A DNA stretch of 64,000 bases from Leifsonia sp. NPDC080035 (GTDB taxonomy: Bacteria; Actinomycetota; Actinomycetes; Actinomycetales; Microbacteriaceae), in assembly GCF_040050925.1 (NCBI RefSeq), contig NZ_CP157390.1:992001-1056000 (forward strand), in the 5' to 3' direction. Shown in pieces: positions 7,865-16,799 of the stretch; position 1 is the stretch's first letter, and the number at the start of each line of letters is the position of its first letter. The notes under the pieces are model-generated. The model made no database searches, was not told the origin of the DNA, and was given only the letters and a program-made list of their open reading frames with translations. Made by a program: the position numbers and the translations under genes.

Positions 7865-8778
7865 CCGCCACCACGTCCGCCGTGACCCCCGGGGCGCCGG
7901 CGGCGTCGCCGACGACCGCACCCCGTCCGCTGCCACCGCGGCGGCGCTCGACGAGCACGATCGCGGCCACCTCGATCACGTACGCGATCCTCGTCGTGCT
8001 CGCGATCGTCTACATCATGCCGTTCCTCATCCAGCTCGCCACGTCGTTCAAGACGGATGCTGACGCGACGGCAAACCCGGTCTCCTTGATCCCGCAGGTG
8101 TGGACGGCGGCGGCGTACACGAAGCTGTTCGTGAACTCCGACTTCCCGATCTGGTTCATGAACTCCGCCATCGTGACCGTGTTCGTCACCATCGGCCGCG
8201 TGTTCTTCGACTCGCTCGCGGGCTACGCCCTCGCCCGGCTGCACTTCCGCGGACGCAGCGTCGTCTTCGCCGCGCTGGTCGCCGTCATGTCCGTGCCGAT
8301 GGTGGTGCTGCTCATCCCCAAGTTCCTGGTGATCAACCAGCTCGGGATGTACGACTCGTACGCAGGCATGATCCTGCCGCTGCTCACCGATGCTGCCGGC
8401 GTGTTCATCATGAAGGGCTTCTTCGAATCCATCCCGGCGAGCGTCGAGGAGCAGGCACGCATCGACGGCGCAGGAACCTTCCGGGTGTTCTGGTCGATCG
8501 TGCTGCCGATGGCGCGCCCCGCGCTCATCACGATCATCATCCTGTCCTTCCAGGGATCGTGGAACGAGCTGGCGCACTTCATCGTGTCGACGCAGGACCC
8601 GTCGCTGACGACGCTGACCAAGGGCGTCGCCGGTCTCGCGAGCGGACAGCTCAGCCAGGGCAGCCAGTACCCGCTCAAACTGGCCGCCGCTGCGATCATG
8701 ACCATCCCCGTCGCGGTGCTGTTCTTCATCTTCCAGCGCCGCATCATGAACTCCAGCGAGGGCGCGGTGAAGGAGTGA
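7861..8778 (+). CDS. Sugar ABC transporter permease (MalG-like)
   Basis: This 305-residue protein has a proline-rich N-terminus, six membrane segments from about residue 38, and the conserved EEQARIDGAGTFRVFWSIVLP permease loop near residues 198-220. The ATG overlaps the upstream permease stop by four bases. It is the second half of the import channel. No ATP-binding subunit is encoded in the operon, so the pair probably uses a shared ATPase of the MsiK/MsmK type encoded elsewhere. Confidence 0.92.
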   Translation: MTATTSAVTPGAPAASPTTAPRPLPPRRRSTSTIAATSITYAILVVLAIVYIMPFLIQLATSFKTDADATANPVSLIPQVWTAAAYTKLFVNSDFPIWFMNSAIVTVFVTIGRVFFDSLAGYALARLHFRGRSVVFAALVAVMSVPMVVLLIPKFLVINQLGMYDSYAGMILPLLTDAAGVFIMKGFFESIPASVEEQARIDGAGTFRVFWSIVLPMARPALITIIILSFQGSWNELAHFIVSTQDPSLTTLTKGVAGLASGQLSQGSQYPLKLAAAAIMTIPVAVLFFIFQRRIMNSSEGAVKE

Positions 8779-9626
8779 CCGCGGGACAGCCGACAATCGT
8801 CGCCACCTGCGGCGGACTCACCGGAGGCGCGTGGACCGACTCCGCGTACGGTCCGCTGCTGGAGCACGCCATCGAGCTCGCCCGCGTGCAGGGACGGCCG
8901 CCCCGCGTCACCCACATCAACACCGCGGGCGGCGACCAGCGCCACATCGAGGGCGCCGAGCTGGAGGCGGCACGCGCGGCCGGCGTCGATGCGACGCACC
9001 TGCGGCTGTTCCCGCACCCGAACCTGCCGGACATGCGTGCGCACCTGCTCGCTCAGGACGTGATCTGGGTCAGCGGTGGCAGCCTCGCCAACCTGCTCGC
9101 GCTCTGGAGGCTGCACGGTCTCGACCAGCTGCTCGCCGAGGCCTGGCGGGCCGGTGTCGTGCTCGCGGGCGGTTCGGCGGGCGCGGTCTGCTGGCACGAG
9201 GGCGGGACCACCGCGTCGTTCGGACCGGACATCTCCCCGCTCGCCGACGGACTCGGGCTGGTCCCCGGCTCGCTCGCCGTCCACTACGACTCCGATCCGA
9301 ACCGGCGCCCCGCGCACCAGCGCGCGGTCGCCGCGGGGGTGCTGCCCGACGGATACGCCCTCGACGAGGGCGTCGGGCTCGTCTACTTCGGCACGGAACT
9401 GGTCGACGTCGTCGCCGAGCGCCCCGGCGTCTCGGCCTGGCGCGTCCGGCGCACCGACGGCGGCACCGGGGCGAACGGCACCGAGGCGAACGGCACCGCG
9501 ACGAACGGCACCGAGGAGACCCGCATCGTCCCGCGCGTGCTCGGCCGCCCGGTGTCCGACTCCCCCGCCGCATCCACACCATCCACCACACCATCCACGA
9601 TCGAGGAGGCGCGAACGCCCCGATGA
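8775..9626 (+). CDS. Peptidase S51 family protein (dipeptidase E-like)
   Basis: This 283-residue protein carries the S51 serine-nucleophile motif GGSAGA (about residues 134-139) in a Rossmann-like fold. It also has an N-terminal IVATCGGL strand, an IWVSGGSLANLL segment and a downstream VHYDSDP element. S51 enzymes include cytosolic aspartyl dipeptidases and cyanophycinase. The GTG start overlaps the permease stop by four bases and its end overlaps the debranching-type gene, so it is a true operon member. Its role in sugar use is unclear. The C-terminal tail contains three 15-bp repeats encoding ANGTE-like units and is low complexity. Confidence 0.82.
   Translation: MTAGQPTIVATCGGLTGGAWTDSAYGPLLEHAIELARVQGRPPRVTHINTAGGDQRHIEGAELEAARAAGVDATHLRLFPHPNLPDMRAHLLAQDVIWVSGGSLANLLALWRLHGLDQLLAEAWRAGVVLAGGSAGAVCWHEGGTTASFGPDISPLADGLGLVPGSLAVHYDSDPNRRPAHQRAVAAGVLPDGYALDEGVGLVYFGTELVDVVAERPGVSAWRVRRTDGGTGANGTEANGTATNGTEETRIVPRVLGRPVSDSPAASTPSTTPSTIEEARTPR
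9471..9515 (+). repeat. Three tandem 15-bp repeats in the S51 gene
   Basis: GCGAACGGCACCGAG-like units at 9471-9485, 9486-9500 and 9501-9515 differ by one or two bases. They keep frame and encode ANGTE, ANGTA and TNGTE in a low-complexity tail. Confidence 0.9.
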
Positions 9627-11620
9627 CCCAGCCGCTCCAACCCCTGCTCCACGACAGCACCGTCGTCCTGACCGCGCCCAGCCAGGCCTGGTCCGCCGTC
9701 GACGGGACTGTGGACGGCCGCGGGATCCACGGGTTCTACCACTCCGATCTGCGCGTGCTCGACCGCATCGTCCTGCGCGTCGGCGACGCCGTGCCCGAGC
9801 ACATCCAGTCCGCCGGCCCCGACGCCGCGACCGCGGTGTTCACCTCGCTCGCGCGGCAGATCGACGACGCCACGGCCGACCCGCGGGTGCGCGTCGAGCG
9901 CACGCGCCGCGTCAGAGCCGGCGAACTGCGGGAGTCGGTGATCGTCCGCAACGCGCTGTCCGCCCCGGTGCGCACGAGCGTCTCGGTGGAGCTGCGCGCG
10001 GACTTCAGCCCGATGCAGGTCATCAAGGCCGGGCTCACCGGAGCCGAGCACCCGGTCGCGGTCGCGCAGAAGGAGGGCGGTCTCGTCCTCTCCTCCGGTC
10101 CGGTCAGCGCCCGGCTGACGGCCGAGGGAGCCGAGATCGCGGTGGACGGTGTGCAGAGCGTGCTGCGCTGGGCCGTCGAGGTTCCCGCGCACGGTTCCGT
10201 GGAGGTCGCCTGGAGCGTGACCGTCGACGATCCCAGTGCTGTCGTCAGCGGTGCGTCGCCGTCGGCGGAGTGGTCGGCGTTCGCCGCATCCACCGGCGAC
10301 TCCCGGCTCGCAGGCTGGCTGGAGAAGGCAATCGGCGACCTGCAGGCGTTGCGGATGTCCACCGCCGCGCAGCCCGACGAGGTGTTCCTCGCGGCCGGCG
10401 CGCCGTGGTTCTTCACCCTCTTCGGGCGGGATTCGATCTGGGCCGCGCGGATGCTGCTGCCGCTCGGCACCGAGATCGCCGCATCGACCCTGCGCATCCT
10501 CGCGCACTTCCAGGGCACCCGGTCCGTGGACGAGACCGCGGAACAGCCGGGGAAGATCATGCACGAGTTGCGCCCGGCCGCGCTCACGATCCCCGGCGAG
10601 GGCGTCGTGCTGCCCCCGCTGTACTACGGCACGGTCGACGCGACGGCGCTGTGGGTGATGCTGCTCCATGACGCGTGGAAGTGGGGCATGCCCACGGCCG
10701 AGGTCGAGGCGCTCCTGCCCCACCTCGAGGCGGCTCTCGCCTGGATGCGCGACTACGGCGACAGCGACGGGGACGGCTTCCTGGAGTACGTCGACACGAC
10801 CGGTCACGGCCTCGCCAACCAGGGCTGGAAGGACTCGGGCGACTCCATCCAGTGGGGGGACGGCACCCTGGCGGACGGCCCGATCGCGCTGTGCGAGGTG
10901 CAGGGCTACGCGTACGAGGCCGCCGTCGGCGGCGCGGAGCTGCTCGCCGCGTTCGGGCGCCAGGGCGCCGACGAGTGGCGCGCCTGGGCCGGAGCGCTCA
11001 AGGCACGGTTCGCCGAGGCGTTCTGGATCGACGACCCCGCCGGCGCATACCCTGCGGTCGCACTGGATGCGGCCAAGCGCAAGGTGGACACGGTGACCAG
11101 CAACATCGGCCACCTGCTCGGCACGGGCATCCTCACCCCGGAGCAGTCCGCCCTGATCGCCCGCCGTCTCGCTTCGCCCGAGCTCTCCTCCGGCTACGGC
11201 CTGCGCACCATGTCCACCGACGCCGGCGGCTTCTGGCCGCTGAGCTACCACGGCGGCTCGGTCTGGGCCCACGACACCGCGATCGCGGTCGCGGGACTCG
11301 CGAAGGACGGCCACACCGCGGAGGCCGACGTCCTGGCCGACGGGCTGCTCGCGGCGGCGGAGGGCTTCGGCTACCGGATGCCCGAACTGCACTCCGGCGA
11401 CAGCGCCGCCGACACGGCGACGCCGGTCCCCTACCCGGCCGCGTGCCGTCCGCAGGCCTGGTCAGCGGCCGCCGCGGTCGCCGTGCTCGCCGCGCGACTC
11501 GGTCTGCGCGCCGACGCGCAGCAGGGCACCCTCGAGGTGAACCCGAGCGACGGCGCCGGCCGCATCCGCGTCAGCGGGGTGCGGTTCGCCGGCGAGGCCC
11601 GCGACATCGAGGTTGGCTGA
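9623..11620 (+). CDS. Glycogen-debranching / amylo-alpha-1,6-glucosidase-type enzyme
   Basis: This 665-residue protein has an N-terminal beta domain resembling the glycogen debranching enzyme N-terminal domain (HGFYHSDLRVLDR near residue 36) and a C-terminal (alpha/alpha)6-barrel. Barrel motifs are FTLFGRDSIWAARM (about 263-276), WKDSGDSIQW and YHGGSVWAHDTAIA (about 540). No signal peptide is seen, so it should act on imported oligosaccharides in the cytoplasm. It starts with an ATGA overlap at the S51 gene end and is the last gene of the operon before the hairpin at 11666. The exact linkage cleaved is not determined. Confidence 0.85.
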   Translation: MTQPLQPLLHDSTVVLTAPSQAWSAVDGTVDGRGIHGFYHSDLRVLDRIVLRVGDAVPEHIQSAGPDAATAVFTSLARQIDDATADPRVRVERTRRVRAGELRESVIVRNALSAPVRTSVSVELRADFSPMQVIKAGLTGAEHPVAVAQKEGGLVLSSGPVSARLTAEGAEIAVDGVQSVLRWAVEVPAHGSVEVAWSVTVDDPSAVVSGASPSAEWSAFAASTGDSRLAGWLEKAIGDLQALRMSTAAQPDEVFLAAGAPWFFTLFGRDSIWAARMLLPLGTEIAASTLRILAHFQGTRSVDETAEQPGKIMHELRPAALTIPGEGVVLPPLYYGTVDATALWVMLLHDAWKWGMPTAEVEALLPHLEAALAWMRDYGDSDGDGFLEYVDTTGHGLANQGWKDSGDSIQWGDGTLADGPIALCEVQGYAYEAAVGGAELLAAFGRQGADEWRAWAGALKARFAEAFWIDDPAGAYPAVALDAAKRKVDTVTSNIGHLLGTGILTPEQSALIARRLASPELSSGYGLRTMSTDAGGFWPLSYHGGSVWAHDTAIAVAGLAKDGHTAEADVLADGLLAAAEGFGYRMPELHSGDSAADTATPVPYPAACRPQAWSAAAAVAVLAARLGLRADAQQGTLEVNPSDGAGRIRVSGVRFAGEARDIEVG

Positions 11621-11665
11621 CCCGCGCCGCCCTCGCCCGCCTGCCCTCGCCCCATCGAGGGGCAG

Positions 11666-11698
11666 GAGACGCCCCCATCCACACCGGGTGGGGGCGTC
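11666..11698. terminator. Bidirectional terminator after the sugar operon
   Basis: Perfect 11-bp arms AGACGCCCCCA (11666-11676) and TGGGGGCGTCT (11688-11698) enclose an 11-base loop between the convergent genes ending at 11620 (+) and 11781 (-). Confidence 0.8.
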
Positions 11699-11780
11699 TT
11701 CGCGTACCGGGCGCGCTGGGCCCGCGGAGCGTGCCCGGCCGCCGGGCGTACCGGGCCTGCGGGGCGTGCGCGGCGCGGGG

Positions 11781-12854
11781 CTAGAGCTGGGCGACGACCT
11801 GGCGCGCGATGACGCGCCCGGCGCGGTTCGCGCCGATGGTGCTGGCCTGCGGTCCGTAGCCGGCGAGGAAGATGCGGGAGTCCTGCCAGGAGGCGCCGGA
11901 GGCGACGGTCAGACCGCCCGCCTTCTCGCGCAGCTTCAGCGGCGACAGGTGGCGCAGCTCCGGCCGGAAGCCGGTCGCCCAGATGATCGCGTCCGCCCGC
12001 GTGAACGAACCGTCGTCCCAGCGGACGCCGTCCGGCTCCACCCGCGAGAACATCGGGCGCTCCACCAGGAGACCGCGGTCGATGCCCGCCGCGATCCGCC
12101 GCGTGCGCGGGACCCCGGTGCCGGAGACGATGCTCGGCAGCGCCGCCCCCGCCCTGGCCGCCGCGTCCTGCTGGGCCACCGCAGCGACGCCGCCCTCGAT
12201 CGTCAGCTCGGACTCGTCCCGGAAGTCGACGGGCCGGCGCGTCGCCCAGGTGAGCGAGGACGCGACGCCCTCCAGCTCCAGCAGGAAGCCGATGGCGCTG
12301 GTGCCCCCGCCGACCACCACCACGTCCTGGCCGGCGAATTCCTCCGCCGACACGTAGGTGGAGGTGTGTACGTGCCTGCCGCGGAATCCGTCCATCCCGG
12401 GGTACCACGGGATGAACGGCGCACCCCAGGTCCCTGACGCGTTCACCACGACGCGGGTGCGCGTCTCCCCCTCGTTGTGTGCGACGACGAGGTCGGCGCC
12501 GCGGTCGAAGATCCTGTGCACGTTCACGGGCCGCCGCACGTCCAGCCCGTAGTGCTCCTCGTAGCGGCGGTAGTAGCCGGCCACGATATCCTTCGCAGGG
12601 AGCAGGCGGTCGGCGGTCTCGAAGCTGAGACCGAGCTCCGCCATCCCTGGCAGATCCGTCACGTGGTGGGCGCTGCCGAGACGGAGCGCGTCCCACCTGT
12701 GCTGCCAGGCTCCTCCCGTTCCCGGACCCCTGTCGTAGACCACGAAGTCGGTGCCGGGAGTGAGCTCGAAGCGACGCAGGTAGTAGGCGACGGCGAGGCC
12801 CGCCTGGCCGGCCCCGACGATCACCACCTGGGTGTCGTTCACTGCTGCGGTCAC
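11781..12854 (-). CDS. Flavin-containing monooxygenase-like NAD(P)/FAD oxidoreductase
   Basis: This 357-residue protein has an N-terminal FAD-binding GAGQAG (residues 14-19), a second dinucleotide-binding VVGGGTSAIG near residue 177, and a late ATGFRPELRH motif (about 293), the order seen in single-component flavoprotein monooxygenases related to CzcO and YUCCA. A GTG at 12854 is the start; no Shine-Dalgarno sequence is evident. It stands alone, convergent with the sugar operon. It probably oxidises a small hydrophobic or sulphur/nitrogen compound; the substrate is unknown. Confidence 0.88.
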   Translation of the reverse strand: MTAAVNDTQVVIVGAGQAGLAVAYYLRRFELTPGTDFVVYDRGPGTGGAWQHRWDALRLGSAHHVTDLPGMAELGLSFETADRLLPAKDIVAGYYRRYEEHYGLDVRRPVNVHRIFDRGADLVVAHNEGETRTRVVVNASGTWGAPFIPWYPGMDGFRGRHVHTSTYVSAEEFAGQDVVVVGGGTSAIGFLLELEGVASSLTWATRRPVDFRDESELTIEGGVAAVAQQDAAARAGAALPSIVSGTGVPRTRRIAAGIDRGLLVERPMFSRVEPDGVRWDDGSFTRADAIIWATGFRPELRHLSPLKLREKAGGLTVASGASWQDSRIFLAGYGPQASTIGANRAGRVIARQVVAQL

Positions 12855-12992
12855 GCGCTCATTCCATCATTTCTCGCTGTGGGCGAACTCCAGGCTCACG
12901 AGGGCCTGCATGCTAAACTCGATGCTAGTTTTCATCGTTTCTGTTCGATTCCCGGTAGCCATCCCCGGGACGGGACCAAAAGGGGGTCACGC

Positions 12993-13226
12993 ATGGGGCG
13001 CGGCCGTCAGAAGGCAAAGCACACCAAGATCGCTCGACAGTTGAAGTCGTTCAGCCCCGACGTCAACTACGACGCGCTCGAGCGTGAGCTCACCGGACAC
13101 TCCCACCACGAAGGCGACCCGTACGCCGCGTGGTCCGATTACGAGCCCGAGGGCGACTACGGCGGTTACGACGCCGACGACGACCTCGAAGGCACCGAGC
13201 CCGAGACGCCGAAGCGCCGCGCCTGA
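12993..13226 (+). CDS. DUF3073 domain-containing protein
   Basis: This 77-residue acidic protein begins MGRGRQKAKHTKIARQLKSF, the highly conserved start of DUF3073, followed by YDALERELTG and a Tyr/Asp-rich variable tail. Its function is unknown. AGGGGG lies about eight bases before the ATG. In Mycobacterium tuberculosis and Streptomyces the DUF3073 gene is next to purM-purF. Here a sensor, exporter and surface-protein block of about 5 kb lies between it and purM. Confidence 0.9.
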   Translation: MGRGRQKAKHTKIARQLKSFSPDVNYDALERELTGHSHHEGDPYAAWSDYEPEGDYGGYDADDDLEGTEPETPKRRA

Positions 13227-13237
13227 CCTGAGGCCGG

Positions 13238-13253
13238 ATGCCGCCCGCGGCAT
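13238..13253. terminator. Short hairpin between convergent genes
   Basis: ATGCCGC and GCGGCAT form a perfect 7-bp stem with a 2-base loop, midway between the DUF3073 stop (13226) and the response-regulator stop (13264). Confidence 0.45.
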
Positions 13254-13263
13254 ATGGGCAGGC

Positions 13264-13872
13264 TCAGAGCCAGCCCTGACGCGTGGCGATCGCCACCGCC
13301 TCCGAGCGGTTCCGCGCGCCCGTCTTGCCGATCGCGCTCGACAGGTGGTTGCGCACCGTGCCGTCGCTCAGGTGCAGCCGGCGCGCGATGTCCGTGATCG
13401 TGCCGCCGCCGCCGGCGACCGCGAGCACCTCGGCCTCCCGTGCCGTCAGCGGCGAGGCTCCGGAGGCGAGCGACTCCGCGGCGAGCGCCGGGTCGACCAC
13501 CCGCAGGCCGGAGGCGACGCGCCGCACCGCATCCGCGAGCTGGCCGGAGGGAGTGTCCTTGACGATGAAGCCGGATGCTCCCGCCTCCATCGCCCGGCGC
13601 AGGTAGCCGGGACGGCCGAACGTCGTCACGATCAGCGACCGGCAGGACGGCAGCTCGGCGGCGAGCCGGGACGCGACCTGGATGCCGTCGAGCCCGGGCA
13701 TCTCCACGTCCAGGAGCGCGACGTCGACGGAGGCCGCGCGCGCCGCATCGAGCACCTCGTCTCCGCGGCCGACCTGGGCGACCACCTCCAGGTCGTGCTC
13801 CAGGTCGAGCAGCGCCGCCAGGGCGCCGCGCACGAGCGCCTGGTCGTCGGCCAGCAGCAGCCGGATGGTCAC
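13264..13872 (-). CDS. LuxR/NarL-family response regulator
   Basis: This 202-residue protein has a receiver domain with acidic pocket D9-D10, phosphoacceptor D55 in LLDVEMPG, and K105 in FIVKD. A C-terminal LuxR-type helix-turn-helix follows (SPLTAREAEVLAVAGGGGTI through HLSDGTVRNHLSSAIGKTGA, about 140-190). The GTG start overlaps the kinase stop by four bases. With the kinase it forms a DesK/DesR-like two-component system, probably controlling the ABC exporter encoded upstream in the same operon. The signal is unknown, though such systems often sense membrane state or antimicrobial stress. Confidence 0.93.
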   Translation of the reverse strand: MTIRLLLADDQALVRGALAALLDLEHDLEVVAQVGRGDEVLDAARAASVDVALLDVEMPGLDGIQVASRLAAELPSCRSLIVTTFGRPGYLRRAMEAGASGFIVKDTPSGQLADAVRRVASGLRVVDPALAAESLASGASPLTAREAEVLAVAGGGGTITDIARRLHLSDGTVRNHLSSAIGKTGARNRSEAVAIATRQGWL

Positions 13873-15023
13873 ACGGCCCTCCTCACGGTCAGCAGCGTCC
13901 CGCCGCGGGGGCCCGCGGTGACGCTGACGGTGGCGCCGGACGCCTGCGCCCTGGCGCTGAGCCCGGCGATCCCGCTGCCGTGCCGCTCGACGCCCGCAGC
14001 TCCCACGGGAGCCTCACCGACGGCGACCGGGCCGCGGCCGTCGTCCTCGATCTCCAGACTGTCCGGCCCGACGGTCACCCAGCAGTTGCGGGACCGGGAG
14101 TGGCGGATCACGTTCGTGACGCCCTCGCGCAGCACCCAGCCGAACAGCTCCCGCAGGTCGGGCGCCACCTCCTCGCCGTTCCGCGGCAGGTGCGCCTGGA
14201 TGTCCGCGGCGGCCAGTCCCGCCTGCGCGGCGGCGAGCTCCGTGGACAGGCTCATCTCGCGGTAGCCGGCGACGGCCGCGCGCAGGTCGGCCAGCGCCGA
14301 GCGGGTGAGCCGCTCGATGTCGGCGAGCTCCTCCTCCGCCCGGGCGGGATCCACGGGGATGAGCCGGCGCGCCAGCTCCGACTTCACGGTGACGACCGTG
14401 AGCGAGTGCCCGAGCACGTCGTGCATGTCGCGGGAGAACCGCGCCCGCTCCTCCACCACCGCGAGCCGGGCGATCTCGCCCTGGGCGTTGCGCAGGCGGC
14501 GGAGCGCGTCGATCTGCCGCGCGAACGCGCTCATCATGATGCCGATCGAGACCGTGATGAGGGCGATGTACCAGTCGTCCTCGAACGTGCCTGCGACGAC
14601 GAAGACGATGAGCTGCAGCGCGCCGAGGCCGAGGATGATCCCCGTCGCCACCGCGAACCGGGCGATGACCATCCCGGCGACGCAGGCGACGTACACCCAC
14701 GTCCAGCAGGCGGCGATCCCGATGAACGGCACCAGCACGAGCGTCAGCACGAAGTACGCGGCGACGCCCGCGATCCGCAGGCGCTCGCCCTCCCACCAGA
14801 GCACCGGCGGGAGGGCGAGGAAGGCCGCGTAGACGACGGCGAGCAGCACGGTCGCGAGGATCTTGATCCCGAGCGTCCCGTCGGAGGCCCACAGGCCGCC
14901 GAGCACCGAGATCTGGTAGAGGAGCCCGATCGCCGCGCCCGGGTACCAGCGGTAGGCGGCCGGGTGGGCCAGCCGGGCCCAGAGACCGGCCGGCCTCCGC
15001 GCGTCGACGTCGCTCGTGAACAC
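13869..15023 (-). CDS. DesK-like sensor histidine kinase
   Basis: This 384-residue protein has about five or six membrane segments between residues 30 and 165 with no large extracytoplasmic domain. A HisKA_3 dimerisation helix follows with phosphoacceptor His201 in RDMHDVLGHS. The C-terminal HATPase domain has REGVTNVIRHS, EDDGRG and the glycine-rich HGSGIAGL lid. It is translationally coupled to the response regulator and starts 19 bases after the exporter permease gene. Its architecture suggests that it senses the membrane itself or the state of its partner transporter. Confidence 0.93.
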   Translation of the reverse strand: MFTSDVDARRPAGLWARLAHPAAYRWYPGAAIGLLYQISVLGGLWASDGTLGIKILATVLLAVVYAAFLALPPVLWWEGERLRIAGVAAYFVLTLVLVPFIGIAACWTWVYVACVAGMVIARFAVATGIILGLGALQLIVFVVAGTFEDDWYIALITVSIGIMMSAFARQIDALRRLRNAQGEIARLAVVEERARFSRDMHDVLGHSLTVVTVKSELARRLIPVDPARAEEELADIERLTRSALADLRAAVAGYREMSLSTELAAAQAGLAAADIQAHLPRNGEEVAPDLRELFGWVLREGVTNVIRHSRSRNCWVTVGPDSLEIEDDGRGPVAVGEAPVGAAGVERHGSGIAGLSARAQASGATVSVTAGPRGGTLLTVRRAV

Positions 15024-15042
15024 GTCCCTACCCTAGGGCCGG

Positions 15043-15786
15043 TCAGCCGCGCGCCGCGTCGCGTCGGTAGCGCCAGATGATCAGCGCGCCGAGCGCGAGC
15101 GTCCATGCCACCAGCACCAGCGCCGGGGTGAGCGCGTCCCCGCTCTGCAGCGCGCCGAGCTGACCGACCCGGTTCAGCCAGTACGACGGCACGGCCTGCG
15201 CGACGTTCGCGACCCAGGCGGGGAAGATCTGCAGCGGTATCCAGAGACCACCGAGCACGGCCATCCCCATGAACACGGCCATGAACAGCGGCTGGGCGAA
15301 CTCCGGCTTGGCGAGCTGACCGACCAGGATGCCGAGCAGCGCGAACGGGACAACGCCGCACCAGATTCCGAGGCAGGCGAGCAGCCAGCTCCCGACCGAC
15401 AGCACCGGGTGGTAGAGCGCCATCGACACCGCGACGATCACGAGGATGCTGAACAGCGCCAGCGCCAGTGCTGCGACCACCTTGGACACCAGGTAGCCGG
15501 TGCCGGTGAGCGGAGTGACCCGCAGCTGGCGGTTCCAGCCGAGGGAGCGCTCGGTGACGATGCCGAACGCCTGCGAGAGCGCGGCCATCATCCCGCCGTA
15601 CGCGGCCACCTGGATGGTCGTGACGACGATCCAGGGCAGGTGCGTCACCGGGTCGACCTGGCCGTTGCCGCCGAAGGTGCCGCCGAAGGCGAGCAGCATG
15701 ACGAGGGGGACGGCGAGCGTGAAGATCATCGCCCGCATGTTCTTCAGCTGGCGCAGGGACTCCCGTCCCAGGTACGCGATGCTCAT
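15043..15786 (-). CDS. ABC-2 type exporter permease
   Basis: This 247-residue membrane protein has six hydrophobic segments and the ABC-2 family pattern: a short cytoplasmic lead, first helix FTLAVPLVMLLAFGG, a large loop, then paired helices ending in ALIIWRYRRDA. Its ATG overlaps the ATPase stop (ATGA). With that ATPase it forms a half-size exporter of the type used for lipids, drugs or peptides. The gene order ATPase-permease-kinase-regulator is the classic sensor-exporter module. Confidence 0.9.
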   Translation of the reverse strand: MSIAYLGRESLRQLKNMRAMIFTLAVPLVMLLAFGGTFGGNGQVDPVTHLPWIVVTTIQVAAYGGMMAALSQAFGIVTERSLGWNRQLRVTPLTGTGYLVSKVVAALALALFSILVIVAVSMALYHPVLSVGSWLLACLGIWCGVVPFALLGILVGQLAKPEFAQPLFMAVFMGMAVLGGLWIPLQIFPAWVANVAQAVPSYWLNRVGQLGALQSGDALTPALVLVAWTLALGALIIWRYRRDAARG

Positions 15787-16706
15787 CGGATCGCTCCTTC
15801 CGGCTCCCGCGACTCGGTGAGGGCGAGGAAGGCCTCGTCCATGGTGTGCGCGGTGACCTCGATGTCGTGGATGTCGGTGTGCGCGGCCAGCAGCGCGCGC
15901 AGAGTGGCGTCGGAGTCGTCGCTGACCAGGGTCACCTGGCCGGTGCGGTGCTCGACGGTGCGGACGCCGGGCAGCGCGGCGAGCCGCGCCTCAACGGCGG
16001 GGTCCCAGGCGAACTCGACGGCCGCGCGGATGCGGCGGCCGGAGACGACCGCCTTGACTTCCGTCGGTGTGCCGTCGGCGACGATGCGACCGCGGGCGAG
16101 CATGACGATGCGGTCCGCGTAGGCGTCCGCCTCGTCGAGGTAGTGGGTGGCGAAGACGACGGTGCGGCCCGCATCGGTGAACTCGCGCATCGACTGCCAG
16201 AAGGTGCGCCTCGCCTCCACGTCCATCGCGGCGGTCGGCTCGTCCAGGAACAGCAGGTCCGGGTTGGAGACGACCGCGACCGCGAACCGCGCGCGCTGCA
16301 TCTGGCCGCCGGAGAGCTTGGCGACCCGCTGGCGGGCGATCTCGGTGCAGCGTGCGCGCTCCAGCGCCTCCTGCACGCTCAGCGGATGCCTGTGCGCCGC
16401 GGCGACGAGCGCGACGGACTCGGCAACTGTGAGGGTCGGCAGCAGCGCGCCGCCCTGCAGCATGGCGCCGACGCGTCCGGCGCGGATGGCCTGGGACGGC
16501 TCGCCGCCGAACAGCTCGGCGGTGCCTGCGGTCGGCCGGGCGAGGCCGAGGGCCAGGTCGATGGTGGTGGATTTGCCGGCGCCGTTCGGACCGAGCAGGG
16601 CGACGACCTCCCCGGCGCGGACGCTGAGGTCGACGCCGTCGACGGCGGTCAGCGAGCCGAAGGACTTGCGGAGGCCGGCGAGGCGGATGGCTGGTGTCTC
16701 GTTCAC
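15783..16706 (-). CDS. ABC exporter ATP-binding protein (DrrA/CcmA type)
   Basis: This 307-residue nucleotide-binding subunit has Walker A GPNGAGKST (residues 39-47), Q-loop MLQGGALLP, signature LSGGQMQRAR and Walker B LLFLDEPTAAMD, followed by the switch histidine in FATHYLDEAD. A DrrA-like C-terminal extension lies after about residue 215. The GTG at 16706 begins the operon. CACGCT, seven bases upstream, resembles a weak -10 element. Confidence 0.93.
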   Translation of the reverse strand: MNETPAIRLAGLRKSFGSLTAVDGVDLSVRAGEVVALLGPNGAGKSTTIDLALGLARPTAGTAELFGGEPSQAIRAGRVGAMLQGGALLPTLTVAESVALVAAAHRHPLSVQEALERARCTEIARQRVAKLSGGQMQRARFAVAVVSNPDLLFLDEPTAAMDVEARRTFWQSMREFTDAGRTVVFATHYLDEADAYADRIVMLARGRIVADGTPTEVKAVVSGRRIRAAVEFAWDPAVEARLAALPGVRTVEHRTGQVTLVSDDSDATLRALLAAHTDIHDIEVTAHTMDEAFLALTESREPEGAIR

Positions 16707-16799
16707 AGCATCCAGCGTGCCCGGCGGGCCGGGTGCCCGCGCAGGGCGGGTGTCAGGATCCCGGGGTGACGAATGTCACGGGTGCCGGGCGACGGTGGG

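Noticed and set aside
12941..12960. GTTCGATTCCC, resembling a tRNA T-loop
   Set aside because: The flanking bases cannot pair as a T stem and no acceptor, D or anticodon arm can be built around it. It lies in the leader of the DUF3073 gene.
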